DNA of 64,000 nucleotides from Thauera sp. UBA6194 (lineage in GTDB: Bacteria; Pseudomonadota; Gammaproteobacteria; Burkholderiales; Rhodocyclaceae): NCBI GenBank assembly GCA_002422685.1, contig DITC01000037.1, positions 6,636-70,635 on the forward strand. Reading direction: 5' to 3'. Positions 7,379-17,193 of this stretch are shown here, piece by piece (position 1 is the stretch's first letter; each line of letters begins with the position of its first letter). Under the pieces are notes generated by a model. The model saw nothing but the letters and a program-made list of their open reading frames with translations. It did not search any database and was not told the origin of the DNA. Both the position numbers and the translations under genes were made by a program.

Positions 7379-7397
7379 TTTTTTATTCTAAAAAATC
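7342..7397. repeat. Direct repeat and AT-rich palindrome next to the putative att site
   Basis: TGAGTACATC occurs at 7342-7351 and again at 7354-7363, a 12-bp period. A perfect 9-bp palindrome (GATTTTTTA, loop TTC, TAAAAAATC) follows at 7377-7397. Together they lie 20-75 bp inside the ICE boundary, where integrase arm sites or excisionase sites are often found. The function is inferred. Confidence 0.4.
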
Positions 7398-7415
7398 AGT
7401 AATTTACAAAAGTCA

Positions 7416-7438
7416 TTCGGGTCCTCTTCTGGGCACCA
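7416..7438 (+). other. tRNA 3'-end-like segment, probable ICE attachment junction
   Basis: The segment reads as a T-loop (TTCGGGT), the 3' half of a T-stem (CCTCT), an acceptor 3' strand (TCTGGGC), a discriminator A and CCA. The 5' part of a tRNA is missing and is replaced by AT-rich DNA. Position 58 is G instead of the invariant A, so the copy is not a functional tRNA end or was altered by recombination. The acceptor sequence predicts an intact tRNA starting GCCCAGA at the other end of the element; a tRNA-Leu would fit. A terminator follows directly. Confidence 0.4.
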
Positions 7439-7446
7439 AACGCAGG

Positions 7447-7474
7447 GAAAAGCCGGCTGATAGCCGGCTTTTTT
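7447..7474. terminator. Bidirectional rho-independent terminator
   Basis: AGCCGGCT is repeated at 7451-7458 and 7462-7469 around a GAT loop; the motif is self-complementary and forms an 8-bp stem. It is flanked by an A-run and a T-run, so it can act on both strands. It would end the original tRNA transcript on the plus strand and the purA operon on the minus strand. Confidence 0.8.
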
Positions 7475-7512
7475 CGTTCACCGTCTCGCATGCAGCACGC
7501 CCTGCGAAAACA

Positions 7513-7582
7513 CCGCGGGAGCAGATCTGCACGCGAACCGTCCCGTGTAGGACGCGATTCGCGCACCAACCCGCTCCCACGG
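7513..7582. repeat. Inverted pair of REP-like elements
   Basis: One copy on the plus strand (7513-7543) begins CCGCGGGAGCAGATCTG. A second on the minus strand (7550-7582) begins CCGTGGGAGCGGGTTGG. Both continue with CGCGAAYCG and end in GTCC. The GGGAGCGGG and CGCGAA cores resemble Pseudomonas-type REP sequences, and the head-to-head pair forms a long imperfect hairpin after purA. I saw no other copy in this window. Confidence 0.6.
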
Positions 7583-7596
7583 CTTGCGCGATCAGA

Positions 7597-8907
<1,311 letters not shown>

Positions 8908-8912
8908 ATTTT

Positions 8913-10070
8913 TTACTCTCCCTGTAACGACACGACCGCCCAGCGATCGCCCCGCTTCACCAGTTGCCGGTCGCAGCCGGCTTCGTCCCAAGTTCCTTCA
9001 TGGCCGGGCAGCGCGCTCATCACGATCTCGCCGCGTGCGCGCAGCGCCGTCACCTCTTCCGCCAGCGCGGCGTCGCCGTCGAGCGGCGCGAGGATCGCAC
9101 CCGACATCGGCGCGAGTTCGGGCAGGCGCCACACGAGCTCGCGCAGGTCGAGGCTGAAGCCGGTGGCCGGCCGGGCGCGCCCGAACGCCTCGGCGACGCG
9201 GTCGTAGCGTCCACCGAGCGCGAGCGCTGCCGGCGAGTCCGCGCCGTAGGCCGCGAACACGATACCGCTGTGATAGTTGTAGCCGCGCAGGTCCGACAGA
9301 TCGAAGCTGACCGGCAAGTCCGCGAGCGCCACGCCGAGTTGGCGCAGCTCGTCGAGCGGACCGGCGATCTCGGCGTCCTGCGGCAGGCGGGCTGCGGCCT
9401 CGTCCAGCACTTCGGGGCCACCGTAGAGTTCGGGCAGGGCGAGCAGCGCGCTGCGCACCGGCTCGGCCACATCGGCCAGCACCCGGCGCAGCTCGGGCAC
9501 GTCCTTGGCCTGCAGCAGATCGAACAGTTCCACCGCGCGCTCGGGCGCGAGGCCGGTACGCGCCACCAGCGCGTGAAAGAGGCCGACGTGGCTGATGTCG
9601 ATGCGCGACGCCGGCACCTCGGCCAGGCGCAGCACTTCGGCGAGCAGGCGCAGGATCTCGACGTCGGCCTCGAAGCCGGCGTGGCCAAAGACCTCGGCGC
9701 CGAGCTGCAGTGGCTCGCGCGTCGCCGTGAGCGTCGATGGCAGCGTATGCAGCACGCTGCCGCAGTAGCACAGCCGCGACACGCCCTGCCGGTTGAGCAG
9801 GTGCGCGTCGATGCGGGTGACCTGCGGCGTCATGTCGGCACGCACGCCCATGGTGCGCCCCGAGAGCTGATCGACGAGCTTGAAGGTGCGCAGCTTGAGG
9901 TCCTGGCCAGCCCCGGTGGTCAAGGAGTCGAGATACTCGAGCAGCGGCGGCATGACGAGCTGGTAGCCACGCAAGCGGAAGGCGTCGAGCAGCCTGCGGC
10001 GCAAGGTCTCGATCTGGTGGGCGTTGGACGGCAGCGCGTCCTGGATGTAGTCGGGCAGTACCCAGCGCAT
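8913..10070 (-). CDS. hisZ: ATP phosphoribosyltransferase regulatory subunit
   Basis: This 385-residue HisRS-like protein lacks tRNA-charging function. HisZ pairs with the short form of HisG to make an allosterically regulated ATP phosphoribosyltransferase, the first histidine-pathway enzyme. The class II synthetase-like core spans about 1-310 (MRWVLPDYIQDALPSNAHQI at the N-terminus), with a degenerate C-terminal part. hisG is not in the window. Placement between hflC and purA is the usual betaproteobacterial order. Confidence 0.93.
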   Translation of the reverse strand: MRWVLPDYIQDALPSNAHQIETLRRRLLDAFRLRGYQLVMPPLLEYLDSLTTGAGQDLKLRTFKLVDQLSGRTMGVRADMTPQVTRIDAHLLNRQGVSRLCYCGSVLHTLPSTLTATREPLQLGAEVFGHAGFEADVEILRLLAEVLRLAEVPASRIDISHVGLFHALVARTGLAPERAVELFDLLQAKDVPELRRVLADVAEPVRSALLALPELYGGPEVLDEAAARLPQDAEIAGPLDELRQLGVALADLPVSFDLSDLRGYNYHSGIVFAAYGADSPAALALGGRYDRVAEAFGRARPATGFSLDLRELVWRLPELAPMSGAILAPLDGDAALAEEVTALRARGEIVMSALPGHEGTWDEAGCDRQLVKRGDRWAVVSLQGE

Positions 10071-10077
10071 GAGCGTG

Positions 10078-10263
10078 TCAGCTGAAAATGAAGAGCAGGA
10101 TCACGCCCAGCAGCATGGAAGTCAGCCCGATGAAGCGGATCTGCCCATCGGCCATGCTGGCGAGGCGTAAAAAGGTTTCGCGCCAGGCGGCTGGCGCGAT
10201 GAAGGGGAGCAGGCCTTCGATGACGAGCATCAGCGCGAAGGCCGTGAGGAGCGAGCTTCCCAT
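10078..10263 (-). CDS. DUF2065 small inner-membrane protein
   Basis: The 61-residue protein has two predicted transmembrane helices, at about 3-24 and 42-60, joined by a short amphipathic link (WRETFLRLASMADGQIRFIG). It matches the DUF2065 family, commonly located directly after hflC. Seven bases separate it from hflC on one side and from hisZ on the other. Its function is unknown; the context suggests a role near HflKC, but that is only association. Confidence 0.85.
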   Translation of the reverse strand: MGSSLLTAFALMLVIEGLLPFIAPAAWRETFLRLASMADGQIRFIGLTSMLLGVILLFIFS

Positions 10264-10270
10264 GAGACCG

Positions 10271-11155
10271 TCAGTTGCGCGCTGCGCCTCCGGCGTCCTT
10301 CATGAAACGGAAGAAGTCGGAGCTCGGATCCACCACCAGCACGTCTTCCTTGCCCGTGAAGCTGGAGCGGTAGGCCTCCAGGCTGCGGTAGAAGGCGTAG
10401 AAGTCGGTGTCCTTGCCGAAAGCCTCGGCATAGATGGCGGTCGCCTTGGCGTCGCCCTCACCCATGATCTCCTGTGAGGAGCGATAGGCTTCGGCGATGA
10501 TCACCTCGCGCTGACGGTCCGCGTCGGCGCGGATGCGTTCGGCTTCGGCCGCACCCAGCGAGCGCAGCTCGTTGGCCACGCGCTTGCGCTCGGCCTCCAT
10601 CCGACGATAGACCGACTCGGACACCTCGTTGGGCAGATCGACGCGCTTCAGGCGCACATCGACGATCTGCACGCCGATGGTGCGGGCGTCGCGGTCGGCA
10701 CGCTCGCGCATCTGCTCCATGATGGCGTCGCGCTCGCCCGAGACCACGTCGTGCACGGTGCGACGACCGAACTCCTCGCGCAGGCCGGCATTGACCGTCT
10801 GCGTCAGGCGGGTGCGCGCACGCGCCTCGTCACCGGCCACCGACTCGTAGTACAGGCGCGGATCGACGATGCGCCACTTGACGAAGTGGTCCACGAGCAC
10901 GTTCTTCTTTTCCGAGGTGATGAAACGCTCGGGTTCGGGCGTGTCCATGGTGAGGATGCGCCGATCGAAGTAGCGCACGTTCTGGATGAAGGGCAGCTTC
11001 ACCTTGAGGCCGGGCTCGGAGATGACCTCCTTGACCTCACCCAGCTGGAACACCACCGCATACTGACGCTGATCTACGGTAAACAGCGACATTGAGGCGA
11101 TCACGGCGATCAACAGCAGCGTGCCGCCTATCAGGGACATCTTGTCACGCATCAA
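10271..11155 (-). CDS. hflC: HflC, SPFH-domain modulator of FtsH protease
   Basis: This 294-residue protein has one N-terminal membrane anchor (about 7-26) followed by an SPFH/prohibitin domain in the periplasm and a coiled-coil rich in Arg/Glu/Ala. With HflK it forms the large cage that surrounds FtsH and restrains degradation of membrane proteins. Its ATG overlaps the hflK stop (ATGA), which fits equimolar synthesis. Length and architecture are normal. Confidence 0.95.
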   Translation of the reverse strand: MMRDKMSLIGGTLLLIAVIASMSLFTVDQRQYAVVFQLGEVKEVISEPGLKVKLPFIQNVRYFDRRILTMDTPEPERFITSEKKNVLVDHFVKWRIVDPRLYYESVAGDEARARTRLTQTVNAGLREEFGRRTVHDVVSGERDAIMEQMRERADRDARTIGVQIVDVRLKRVDLPNEVSESVYRRMEAERKRVANELRSLGAAEAERIRADADRQREVIIAEAYRSSQEIMGEGDAKATAIYAEAFGKDTDFYAFYRSLEAYRSSFTGKEDVLVVDPSSDFFRFMKDAGGAARN

Positions 11156-12468
11156 CGCTCTCCCCGCTCACGAGTGAACATACCGTTACGGTTGCGCGGA
11201 TCGAAGGCCGTCATCGGCGCATCGGCCGCCAGACCTGCCGCCGACTGCGAGTCGGGCCGCGCGGCCGGGGTGGCCTGATTGGCCGCCGACTGCTGCATCA
11301 GCTTGTCGAGCGGCAGCATCAGCAGGTTGCCGTTGCCTTGCGCATCGATCATCACCTTGGAGGCCCTGGACATCACTTGCTGCATGGTCTCGATGTACAG
11401 GCGCTCGCGGGTGATCTCCGGCGCACGGCTGTACTCGGCGAACACCTGGCTGAAGCGGCTCGCCTCACCCTCGGCATTGGCCACCACCCGCTCGCGGTAG
11501 GCATTGGCCTCTTCGATCAGGCGCGACGCGGAGCCACGGGCGCGCGGTACGACGTCATTGGCGTAGGCCTCGCCCTCGTTCTTCTGCCGCTCGCGGTCCT
11601 GACCGGCCTTGACCGCGTCGTCGAACGCGGCCTGCACCTGCTCGGGCGGCTGGGCGTTCTGCATGGTCACGCGGCTGATCTGGATACCGGTCTCGTAGCG
11701 GTCGAGGATGCGCTGCATGAGCTCCTGCGCGGTCGCGGCGATTTCTTCGCGCCCTTCGTAGAGCACGAAGTCCATGCGGCTCTTGCCGACGATCTCGCGC
11801 ATCGCGGTCTCGGCGGCCTGCCCCACCGCCTCGTCGGGGAAGCGGTTGTTGAACACGTAGTTCTCGGGGTCGTTCAGCACGTACTGCACGGCGAACTGGA
11901 TGTTGATGATGTTCTCGTCATCGGTCAGCATCAGCGCCTCGCGCAACGCCGTGTTGCGCTCGGAGCCGCGATAACCCACCTCGACGGTGCGCACGCCGGT
12001 GAGGTCGACCACCTCGTGCGACTCGATCGGCGAAGGCAGACGCCAACGCAGACCCGGCTCGGTCGTGCTGACGTATTTGCCGAAGCGCAGCACCACGCCA
12101 CGCTGGTTGGCGTCGATGGTATAGAAGCCGCTCGCCAGCCAGACCACGAGGACCAGCACCAGCAGCACGCCAATGCCGCCGCCGAACTGCCTGGGAGAGA
12201 AGCTCGGCAGCTGCGGGCCGTTACCGCCACCGCCACCGCCACCGCCATTGCCGCCGCTGTTGCGGCCGGCGCGCTTGCCGCCGAACATTCCGGTCAGGCG
12301 CTGGTTGAAGTCGCGCCAGACTTCTTCGAGATCGGGCGGCCCCTGGTTGGCGCCGCGGTTCCGGTCGCCGCGCGGGTCGTCGTTCCGGTTTTCGTCGCCG
12401 CGGTTGCCTGCGTTGCGGTCGTCATCACCGCCGCCCTGGCCACCCCAGCGTGGGTCGTTAAGTGACAT
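11152..12468 (-). CDS. hflK: HflK, SPFH-domain partner of HflC
   Basis: The protein of about 438 residues starts MSLNDPRWGG and has a long Gly/Asn/Asp-rich cytoplasmic N-terminus that includes an eight-Gly stretch. A single transmembrane segment (VLLVLVLVVWLASGFY, near 100) leads to an SPFH domain and a coiled coil. It forms the HflKC-FtsH complex. A GTG at 12486 that overlaps the hflX stop (GTGA) would add six residues; neither start has a strong ribosome-binding site, and I prefer the ATG because it matches the family N-terminus. Confidence 0.94.
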   Translation of the reverse strand: MSLNDPRWGGQGGGDDDRNAGNRGDENRNDDPRGDRNRGANQGPPDLEEVWRDFNQRLTGMFGGKRAGRNSGGNGGGGGGGGNGPQLPSFSPRQFGGGIGVLLVLVLVVWLASGFYTIDANQRGVVLRFGKYVSTTEPGLRWRLPSPIESHEVVDLTGVRTVEVGYRGSERNTALREALMLTDDENIINIQFAVQYVLNDPENYVFNNRFPDEAVGQAAETAMREIVGKSRMDFVLYEGREEIAATAQELMQRILDRYETGIQISRVTMQNAQPPEQVQAAFDDAVKAGQDRERQKNEGEAYANDVVPRARGSASRLIEEANAYRERVVANAEGEASRFSQVFAEYSRAPEITRERLYIETMQQVMSRASKVMIDAQGNGNLLMLPLDKLMQQSAANQATPAARPDSQSAAGLAADAPMTAFDPRNRNGMFTRERGER

Positions 12469-12482
12469 GAGAATGCCTGTAA

Positions 12483-13640
12483 TCACGATTGTTGTGGTCG
12501 TTCGTCCGCCGCACCGACATGCTGGGCGACATCGTCACTAAAGGTCTGGCGCGCGACTTCGGCGAGCGCGTCGCGAAGCAGGTCCAGACCTTCCCCCGTT
12601 CGGGCGCTCAAAAAAATGCGCCTGATGTTATCACAGTCCCCGCGCTCGACCGCCGCGGCAGCCAGGGTCAGATCGATCTTGTTCCAGACCAGGATCTGCG
12701 GCACCTCGGCCGCGCCGATTTCGGCGAGAACCTGGTTCACCGCCGCGATCTGTGCGTCTCGATCCTCACTTGCCGAATCGACGACGTGCAGCAACAGATC
12801 GGCCTGCGCCGTTTCCTCGAGCGTCGCCTGGAAAGCGGCGACGAGGGCGTGCGGCAGGTCACGGATGAAGCCGACCGTGTCGGACAGCACCACGCTGGCG
12901 CCGGCACCTTCGCCGCCCACGTAAAGACGGCGCGAGGTCGTGTCGAGCGTGGCGAAGAGCTGGTCCGCTGCGTACGCGCCAGCCTTGGTCAGCGCGTTGA
13001 ACAGGGTCGATTTGCCCGCATTGGTGTAACCGACAAGAGAGACAGACAGAACATCCCGGCGTTCCCTGGCACGGCGACGAACCTTGCGCTGCTTCTCGAT
13101 CTGCGCGAGCCGGGACTTGAGCATCTTGACCCGGTTGCCGAGCAGGCGACGGTCGGTCTCGAGCTGTTTCTCGCCCGGGCCGCGCAGGCCAATGCCGCCC
13201 TTCTGGCGCTCGAGGTGGGTCCACCCGCGCACCAGACGCGTCGACAGATGCTCGAGCTGGGCGAGTTCGACCTGCAGCTTGCCTTCGTGGCTGCGCGCGC
13301 GCTGCGCGAAGATGTCGAGGATGAGCGCGGTGCGGTCGATGACCATGCACTGCAGCTCGCGCTCGAGGTTGCGTTGCTGCGCGGGCGACAGGGCGTGGTT
13401 GAAGATGACGATGTCGGCGCCATGCGCACGCAGCGCCTCGCCGATCTCCTGCACCTTGCCGCTCCCGGCGAAAAGCTTCGAATCGGGTGCGGCACGCCGC
13501 CCTTCCACCACCGCCTCGACGCTGGCGCCTGCGCTGCCGACGAGCAGCTTCAGCTCGGACAGGCGCTCTTCGATCGCGCCCTGACCGAGGTCGAGCTGAA
13601 CGAGGACGGCGCGCTCTCCGGAGGCGGGGCGCTCAAACAT
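12483..13640 (-). CDS. hflX: HflX ribosome-associated GTPase
   Basis: This 385-residue protein has the HflX N-terminal glycine-rich domain (MLKS/GIGLRGPGEKQLETD region at about 150-165), then a G domain with P-loop GYTNAGKST near 205 and DTVGFIRDLP. HflX binds the 50S subunit and splits or rescues stalled 70S ribosomes, notably after heat stress. It follows hfq by 51 bp and overlaps the next reading frame, as in the conserved hfq-hflX-hflK-hflC order. Confidence 0.96.
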   Translation of the reverse strand: MFERPASGERAVLVQLDLGQGAIEERLSELKLLVGSAGASVEAVVEGRRAAPDSKLFAGSGKVQEIGEALRAHGADIVIFNHALSPAQQRNLERELQCMVIDRTALILDIFAQRARSHEGKLQVELAQLEHLSTRLVRGWTHLERQKGGIGLRGPGEKQLETDRRLLGNRVKMLKSRLAQIEKQRKVRRRARERRDVLSVSLVGYTNAGKSTLFNALTKAGAYAADQLFATLDTTSRRLYVGGEGAGASVVLSDTVGFIRDLPHALVAAFQATLEETAQADLLLHVVDSASEDRDAQIAAVNQVLAEIGAAEVPQILVWNKIDLTLAAAAVERGDCDNIRRIFLSARTGEGLDLLRDALAEVARQTFSDDVAQHVGAADERPQQS

Positions 13641-13691
13641 GCGTACCTCCCGCGACCGGCGACGGGCCGCGGCAAGGGCTCACCGGGGGTC

Positions 13692-13928
13692 TCAGTTGCC
13701 GCCCTCGTCCTGCTGGATGACGACCGGGCGTGCGGGCACGACGGTGGAGATGGCGTGCTTGTACACCATCTGCGTGACGGTGTTCTTGAGCAGCACGACG
13801 TACTGGTCGAAAGATTCGACCTGGCCCTGCAGCTTGATGCCGTTGACCAGATAGATCGACACGGGGATGTGCTCGCGACGCAGGGTGTTGAGGAAGGGAT
13901 CCTGCAGGAGTTGCCCTTTGTTGCTCAT
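13692..13928 (-). CDS. hfq: Hfq RNA chaperone
   Basis: Hfq forms a hexameric ring that pairs small RNAs with target mRNAs. The 78-residue protein contains both Sm motifs, the first around IPVSIYLVNGIKLQGQVESF (21-40) and the second YKHAIS near 55, with the distal and rim residues of the family and a short C-terminal tail. AAGAGG precedes the ATG by 8 bases. It is the first gene after a 118-bp gap from der, so it probably has its own promoter. Confidence 0.97.
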   Translation of the reverse strand: MSNKGQLLQDPFLNTLRREHIPVSIYLVNGIKLQGQVESFDQYVVLLKNTVTQMVYKHAISTVVPARPVVIQQDEGGN

Positions 13929-14046
13929 TATTGAACCTCTTTATATTGTGTTTATAAGAATGTTATGGATTCATATGTTGCACCGCCGCATGGCAGTATG
14001 CAACGAAATCCAGGTGTGGAAACGGGTTCTTGACCGGAATTTTGTC

Positions 14047-15375
14047 CTAGCTCCGGGTCGCGTACGGATTGTGTGTGGTGTTGAACTGGATGCGCAAGGG
14101 CGTTCCCTGCAGCTTGAACGCCTCCATGAAGCAGCGCTCCAGGTAGCGCACATACGACTGCGGGATCGCGTCGAGCGCGTTGCCGTGGATGACGATGACC
14201 GGCGGGTTCATGCCGCCCTGGTGCGCATAGCGCATCTTCGGCCGCGCGGTACCGTGCCGCGGCGGCGCCTGGCGGACCACCGCCTGCTGCAGCGCGCGCG
14301 TCAGACGTGGCGTGGACAAATTGGCCGTGGCCGCCGCATAGGCTGCATCGACCGAGCTCAACAGACCACCGATGCCCTGCGACTTGAGCGCCGAGATCTG
14401 ATGAAAGCGCGCGAAAGACAGGAAAGCGAGCTTGCGCGCGATGTCGGCCTTGAGGCGGTCGCGGCGGTAATCGTCCACCGCGTCCCACTTGTTGATCGCC
14501 ACCACCAGCGCGCGCCCCGCCTCGAGCGCAAAGCCCGCGATGTGCGCGTCCTGATCGGAGATGTCCTGCGCCGCATCGAGCACGAGCACGACCACGTTGG
14601 CGGCCTGCACGGCCTGCAGGGTCTTGATGACGGAGAACTTCTCCACCGCCTCGAAGACCTTGCCGCGCCGGCGCAGGCCGGCAGTGTCGATGAGCGTGTA
14701 GCGCTTGCCGCCGCGCTCGAAGGGGATGGAGATCGCGTCGCGCGTGGTACCGGGCAGGTCGAAGGCGATGACGCGCTCCTCGCCGAGCAGCGTGTTGACC
14801 AGCGTGGACTTGCCGACGTTGGGGCGCCCGACGATGGCCACGCGCGGGCCCTCGTCTTCGGAGCTTTCCTTTTCGTCGTCGAGCGGAAAAGGCGCAAGCA
14901 CGAAATCGATCAGCTGCCTGACCCCGTCGCCATGCGCAGCCGAAACCGGCAGCGGATCGCCCAGCCCGAGCGCATGGAAGTCGGCAGCCACGACCGCACG
15001 ATCCAGCCCCTCGGCCTTGTTGACGACCAGATGCACCGGACGACCCGCACGGCGCAGGCGTGCGGCGATGTTCTCGTCGTGTGGCGTAAGCCCGACGCGG
15101 CCATCGACCAGGAACAGCAGCACGTCGGCTTCGGCGATCGCCTGTTCGGCCTGACGCGCCATCTCATGCATGATGCCGTCCTTGGCCACGGGGTCGAAGC
15201 CGGCGGTGTCGACGACCAGATAGTCGCGCTCACCCCCGCGCCCGACGCCGTAGTGGCGGTCGCGGGTGAGGCCCGGCTGATCGGCGACGAGCGCGTCGCG
15301 GGTGCGCGTGAGACGGTTGAACAGGGTCGACTTGCCGACGTTGGGTCGGCCAACCAGGACAATGGTGGGTTTCAC
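14047..15375 (-). CDS. der: Der (EngA), double-GTPase ribosome assembly factor
   Basis: The 442-residue protein has two tandem G domains with nearly identical P-loops, GRPNVGKSTLFNRLT at about 8-22 and GRPNVGKSTLVNTLLG near 183, and a C-terminal KH-like domain ending in the basic tail. Der is needed for 50S subunit maturation. It is the last gene of the rlmN-to-der group, 24 bp after bamB. Confidence 0.97.
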   Translation of the reverse strand: MKPTIVLVGRPNVGKSTLFNRLTRTRDALVADQPGLTRDRHYGVGRGGERDYLVVDTAGFDPVAKDGIMHEMARQAEQAIAEADVLLFLVDGRVGLTPHDENIAARLRRAGRPVHLVVNKAEGLDRAVVAADFHALGLGDPLPVSAAHGDGVRQLIDFVLAPFPLDDEKESSEDEGPRVAIVGRPNVGKSTLVNTLLGEERVIAFDLPGTTRDAISIPFERGGKRYTLIDTAGLRRRGKVFEAVEKFSVIKTLQAVQAANVVVLVLDAAQDISDQDAHIAGFALEAGRALVVAINKWDAVDDYRRDRLKADIARKLAFLSFARFHQISALKSQGIGGLLSSVDAAYAAATANLSTPRLTRALQQAVVRQAPPRHGTARPKMRYAHQGGMNPPVIVIHGNALDAIPQSYVRYLERCFMEAFKLQGTPLRIQFNTTHNPYATRS

Positions 15376-15399
15376 TTGGTGGGTTGCCTCAGCGTGCCT

Positions 15400-16542
15400 T
15401 CAACGTACTTCGTAGGCGGTGATGTCGCCGTCCATGTCCTGCACGACGAAGCCGCGCCCGAGCACCACCGGGTCGGCGGCGACGGCATCGCTGCCGGCAC
15501 GGTCGCGGGCGGCGAAAGCGCCCGTCTCGCGATTCAGCAGGTGCACATAGCCATCGAAGTCGCCGACCACGACGTGCTCGCCCACGATCAGGGGCCGTGA
15601 GACGCTGCGCCGCGCGAGCGCATCCTGCTTCCAGACGCTGGCGCCGCTGTAGACGTCGAGCGCATGCACCGCGTCGCCGTCGTCGGTGATCATCGCGAAG
15701 CGCGCGTCACGATCCATGCCCACGCTGCTGGAAAACTCGCGCGCCCAGATCGCGTTGCCGTTCGAGGTATCGAAGCAGGCCGCGCGTCCCTGGTAGGCGA
15801 CGGCGCAGACCTCACGCCGCCCGATCACCGGGGTGCCGACGACGTCGGCCACGCGCTCGAGCTCGGTCGCCCCGCGCGGCAGCGCGACGTTGAGCTCGGT
15901 GATGGCCCCGCCGTTGGTGATGTTGAGCACCGCGAGCTTGCCGCCCGGGAAGCCCGCCAGCACCACCGGCCCTTCGATGAGCACGCTCGCAAAGCTGCGC
16001 AGCGCGAGCGGCGGATTGTTGCGCTGATAGACCCAGCGCTGGCTGCCATCGCGCGCGTCGAGCGCGATCAGCCGGTTGTCCGACGCGCGCACGATGACGA
16101 ACTCCAGGCTGACCGCGGGTGGCGCGAGCACTTCGGCTCCGACCGCGGCGCGCCAACGTTCGGCGCCGTTCTGCGCGTCGAGCGCGACCACCGTGCCGTC
16201 GGTCGCGACCACGACCGCGAGACGCCCGTCAGTGCCCACGCCGGCCGACAGCCGGGTATCGAGATCGGCGCGCCACACCTGCCGCCCGGCGTCGAAACGC
16301 GCGACCTCGCCGCGATGACCGGCAGCGTAGACGTTGCCGTCCCACACCGCGGGCTGGAAGCGGTAATCGCCGGCCGCGCCGACGCTCGCGCGCCAGCTCA
16401 CCGCGAGCTGCGCACTGGGCGTGAAGTCCTGCAGCGACGCGGGCTTGGCCGCGGAGCTCGAGAACGGATTGAGCGAAGAGCAGCCGGCGGCGAGCACGGC
16501 GGCCGCCAGCAGGGGCATGAGACGGAACGCAGCAGCTTTCAT
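15400..16542 (-). CDS. bamB: BamB outer-membrane assembly lipoprotein
   Basis: This 380-residue protein has a lipoprotein signal peptide ending in AAVLAAGC (Cys about 21) and an eight-bladed beta-propeller built of PQQ-like repeats (for example VVALDAQNGAERWRA). BamB is part of the BAM complex that folds outer-membrane proteins. It lies 3 bp from the yfgM-like gene, the usual neighbour. Confidence 0.95.
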   Translation of the reverse strand: MKAAAFRLMPLLAAAVLAAGCSSLNPFSSSAAKPASLQDFTPSAQLAVSWRASVGAAGDYRFQPAVWDGNVYAAGHRGEVARFDAGRQVWRADLDTRLSAGVGTDGRLAVVVATDGTVVALDAQNGAERWRAAVGAEVLAPPAVSLEFVIVRASDNRLIALDARDGSQRWVYQRNNPPLALRSFASVLIEGPVVLAGFPGGKLAVLNITNGGAITELNVALPRGATELERVADVVGTPVIGRREVCAVAYQGRAACFDTSNGNAIWAREFSSSVGMDRDARFAMITDDGDAVHALDVYSGASVWKQDALARRSVSRPLIVGEHVVVGDFDGYVHLLNRETGAFAARDRAGSDAVAADPVVLGRGFVVQDMDGDITAYEVR

Positions 16543-16545
16543 CGA

Positions 16546-17193
16546 TCAGGCTCCGAGGGATTCCAGTTTCACGCGCACGACCTCGCGCAGCGCGGCGGCT
16601 TCGTCGCCCTCGCCCGCGAGCGTGTCGACCGCCGCCTGCCAGGCGGCGCGCGCGTCGTCCTTCTTGCCCTGAGCGGCGAGGACGTCGCCGCGCAGGTCGT
16701 CGAAGCGCGCCTTGTAACCGGCCGTCGGCGCCGCCTGCAGGCGCGCGAGCGCGCCATCGAGCTCGCCCTGCTGCAATAGCACGGCGGCGAGTCGCAGGCG
16801 TGCGAGGTCGCGCAGCGCCGGGTCCGAGCCCTTGTCGGCGGCCCACTCGAGCTGGGCGCGCGCGTTGTCGAGGTCACCGGCGTCGAACTGCATCGCCGCC
16901 GACAACAGCGCGCCGAGCTGGGCGCTGACGCTGCCGCCATGCTCGCTGATCAGCCTGCCGGCGGCCTCGCGCGCCTTTTGCGCATCCTGCTGCTCGGCGG
17001 CCTGCTGCACCGCGTAATAGAGCGTTCCAGCCTCGGCGGCGTTGCGGTTCTGATACCACTGCCAAGCCTGCCAGCCCACCGAGGCAAGCGCGGCGACGAC
17101 CGCGAGCGTGACGACGAAATTGCCGTACTGTGCCCACCAGGCCTTGAGTTCTGAAATCTGTTCCTGTTCTTCGAGATCGTAGACCGCCATCAT
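16546..17193 (-). CDS. YfgM-like TPR membrane protein
   Basis: The protein of about 215 residues has an N-terminal cytoplasmic stretch, one transmembrane helix (FVVTLAVVAALASVGWQAW, about 25-45) and periplasmic tetratricopeptide-like repeats to the end. In E. coli, YfgM works with PpiD at the SecYEG translocon. The first ATG shares its A with the hisS stop (TGATG); a second ATG follows at once. It is coupled with hisS upstream and bamB downstream. Confidence 0.88.
   Translation of the reverse strand: MMAVYDLEEQEQISELKAWWAQYGNFVVTLAVVAALASVGWQAWQWYQNRNAAEAGTLYYAVQQAAEQQDAQKAREAAGRLISEHGGSVSAQLGALLSAAMQFDAGDLDNARAQLEWAADKGSDPALRDLARLRLAAVLLQQGELDGALARLQAAPTAGYKARFDDLRGDVLAAQGKKDDARAAWQAAVDTLAGEGDEAAALREVVRVKLESLGA

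Larger units (their letters stand above)
1..7438. mobile_element. Right end of a probable integrative and conjugative element (partial)
   Basis: The stretch holds a relaxase C-terminus, an XRE regulator, a stand-alone LysR-type effector domain and an IHF-beta-like gene, none of which belong to the housekeeping operons that start at purA. It stops at a 23-bp segment that looks like the 3' end of a tRNA, followed by a terminator, which is the usual form of an ICE junction. The left end and the integrase lie outside the window. The element class is inferred from the relaxase. The exact right boundary rests on the tRNA-like fragment and is uncertain by some tens of bases. Confidence 0.6.

Noticed and set aside
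7416..7438. A complete tRNA gene at the ICE junction
   Set aside because: No D-arm or anticodon arm can be formed from the upstream AT-rich sequence, and base 58 is not A.
8908..8991. N-terminal extension of PurA
   Set aside because: The ATG at 8907 has a ribosome-binding site and the family N-terminus; the extension overlaps the end of hisZ.
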